This document shows, piece after piece, positions 7,253 through 7,521 of a stretch of DNA of 7,521 nucleotides. The stretch lies in assembly GCA_003537575.1 (NCBI GenBank), contig DPRS01000049.1, forward strand, positions 22,410-29,930, given 5' to 3'. The number at the start of each line of letters is the position of its first letter. Within the stretch, counting starts at the first letter, position 1. The position numbers were made by a program, and so were the translations under genes. The stretch is from Oxalobacteraceae bacterium. Its GTDB lineage: Bacteria > Pseudomonadota > Gammaproteobacteria > Burkholderiales > Burkholderiaceae_D. The notes beneath the pieces are model-generated. The model had not been told where the DNA came from. It worked only from the letters and a program-made list of their open reading frames with translations, and searched no databases.

Positions 7253-7459
7253 CTACCGCCTGTCCCGTAGATACCAGGATGCCTCCTTTTGATACTGCCA
7301 GTTCTCCTTAAAGCAAGGGCACTCAAACATCGGGGGCACCACTGCCATCAGGTCATCATGCGCCATCACAAATGAAGTCTGCACATGGCGAGTGCCGCAT
7401 TGCGAACGCTGCGTATTGCCGGATCTGTGCGGATACTCCCCGTTTGGGGAGGTTCCTCT
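7253..7459 (-). CDS. Possible small ORF or gene remnant, unknown
   Basis: On the minus strand a frame is open for 68 codons between a TGA at 7460-7462 and TAG at 7253-7255. Its translation contains SQCGTRHVQTSFVMAHDD and AVVPPMFECPCFKEN, which looks more protein-like than the surrounding frames. Only the last 37 codons can start from an ATG, and no ribosome site precedes it. There are three cysteines, two of them in CPC, but no recognised domain. It may be a remnant, part of a repeated intergenic element, or chance. Confidence 0.2.
   Translation of the reverse strand, partial: RGTSPNGEYPHRSGNTQRSQCGTRHVQTSFVMAHDDLMAVVPPMFECPCFKENWQYQKEASWYLRDRR
7436..7451. repeat. Compact inverted repeat CTCCCC-GTTT-GGGGAG
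   Basis: A perfect 6-bp GC-rich stem with a 4-nt loop. On the + strand it is followed by GTTCCTCTTC, not a proper T-tract, and on the minus strand by TATCC, so it is a poor intrinsic terminator. It lies about 20 bp left of the TGGCG/CATTTT repeats and may mark the border of whatever lies to the right. Confidence 0.45.
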
Positions 7460-7472
7460 TCAATTAACATTC

Positions 7473-7510
7473 TGGCGACTTCATTTTACAAAATGGCGGA
7501 GACCATTTTG
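7473..7510. repeat. Tandem TGGCG...CATTTT repeats with nested palindromes, possible IS end
   Basis: Two imperfect copies of TGGCG-N4/5-CATTTT occur at 7473-7487 and 7494-7509, with starts 21 bp apart, or two helical turns. Nested in them are CATTTT-AC-AAAATG (7482-7495) and CAAAATGG-N6-CCATTTTG (7489-7510), the latter a perfect 8-bp inverted repeat. Insertion sequences of the IS21 family carry several internal copies of a short repeat of this kind near each end as transposase sites, so an element starting here and running out of the window is plausible. An operator for a gene to the right is the alternative. No transposase is visible. Confidence 0.4.
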
Positions 7511-7521
7511 ATAAAAGACAA

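Larger units (their letters stand above)
7025..7521. other. Non-coding tail, probably degraded or mobile-element border
   Basis: 497 bp with no convincing gene. There is no strong terminator after the usp stop; the nearest hairpins are CACCA/TGGTG at 7062-7076 and AAAAGC/GCTTTT at 7157-7173, both weak. A minus-strand frame at 7253-7459 and another overlapping it (7030-7326, TTG start) lack start signals. CTCCCC-GTTT-GGGGAG at 7436-7451 is a compact hairpin. The last 50 bases carry repeated TGGCG and CATTTT units described separately. A relic of a lost gene beside an insertion element would explain the picture, but this is inference. Confidence 0.5.

Noticed and set aside
7030..7326. 98-codon minus-strand ORF after usp
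   Set aside because: TTG start with no ribosome site and no recognisable domain; it overlaps another frame on the same strand. Treated as spurious or remnant.
1..7521. CRISPR array, tRNA or rRNA genes
   Set aside because: No regularly spaced repeats and no tRNA- or rRNA-like sequence noticed on either strand.

Overview
The window most likely comes from a betaproteobacterium, probably of the order Burkholderiales (Oxalobacteraceae-like). The malate synthase G fragment, the sensor GGDEF-EAL protein and the SulP-Usp pair all fit that group, but placement rests on protein style alone and is an inference. The malate synthase gene is visibly richer in GC than the rest. The right half and both long non-coding stretches are closer to balanced composition, which suggests a core gene followed by a more accessory neighbourhood.

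Layout: (1) 1-807 (+), the 3' part of glcB (malate synthase G, glyoxylate bypass), cut by the window start. (2) 829-865, a strong, probably bidirectional hairpin terminator shared by two convergent genes. (3) 867-4004 (-), a large membrane-anchored sensor with a periplasmic CACHE-like domain, HAMP-like linker, two PAS domains, GGDEF and EAL. Every catalytic signature checked is intact, including the RxxD product-inhibition site. It has no ATG start. (4) 4005-4661, a 657-bp divergent intergenic region with a GTACAG-N6-CTGTAC palindrome, three GATAAAAT octamers, a possible 47-codon ORF, and a hairpin just before the next gene. (5) 4662-6143 (+), a compact SulP anion transporter with a C-terminal STAS domain. 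(6) 6155-7024 (+), a tandem-domain universal stress protein 11 nt behind it, with a good ribosome binding site, so almost certainly co-transcribed. (7) 7025-7521, no convincing gene. It holds weak minus-strand ORFs and ends in repeated TGGCG...CATTTT units that look like the terminal repeats of an insertion element (perhaps IS21-like) entering from the right.

How the genes may work together: SulP and Usp form a two-gene unit for uptake of an inorganic anion (sulfate, bicarbonate or similar; the sequence does not decide) with a nucleotide-binding-type stress protein as partner. The c-di-GMP enzyme is transcribed away from them and need not be linked. glcB is metabolically separate. No CRISPR array, tRNA, rRNA or phage gene was seen. 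No clearly new multi-gene system is evident. The least explained parts are the intergenic region 4005-4661 and the right end.
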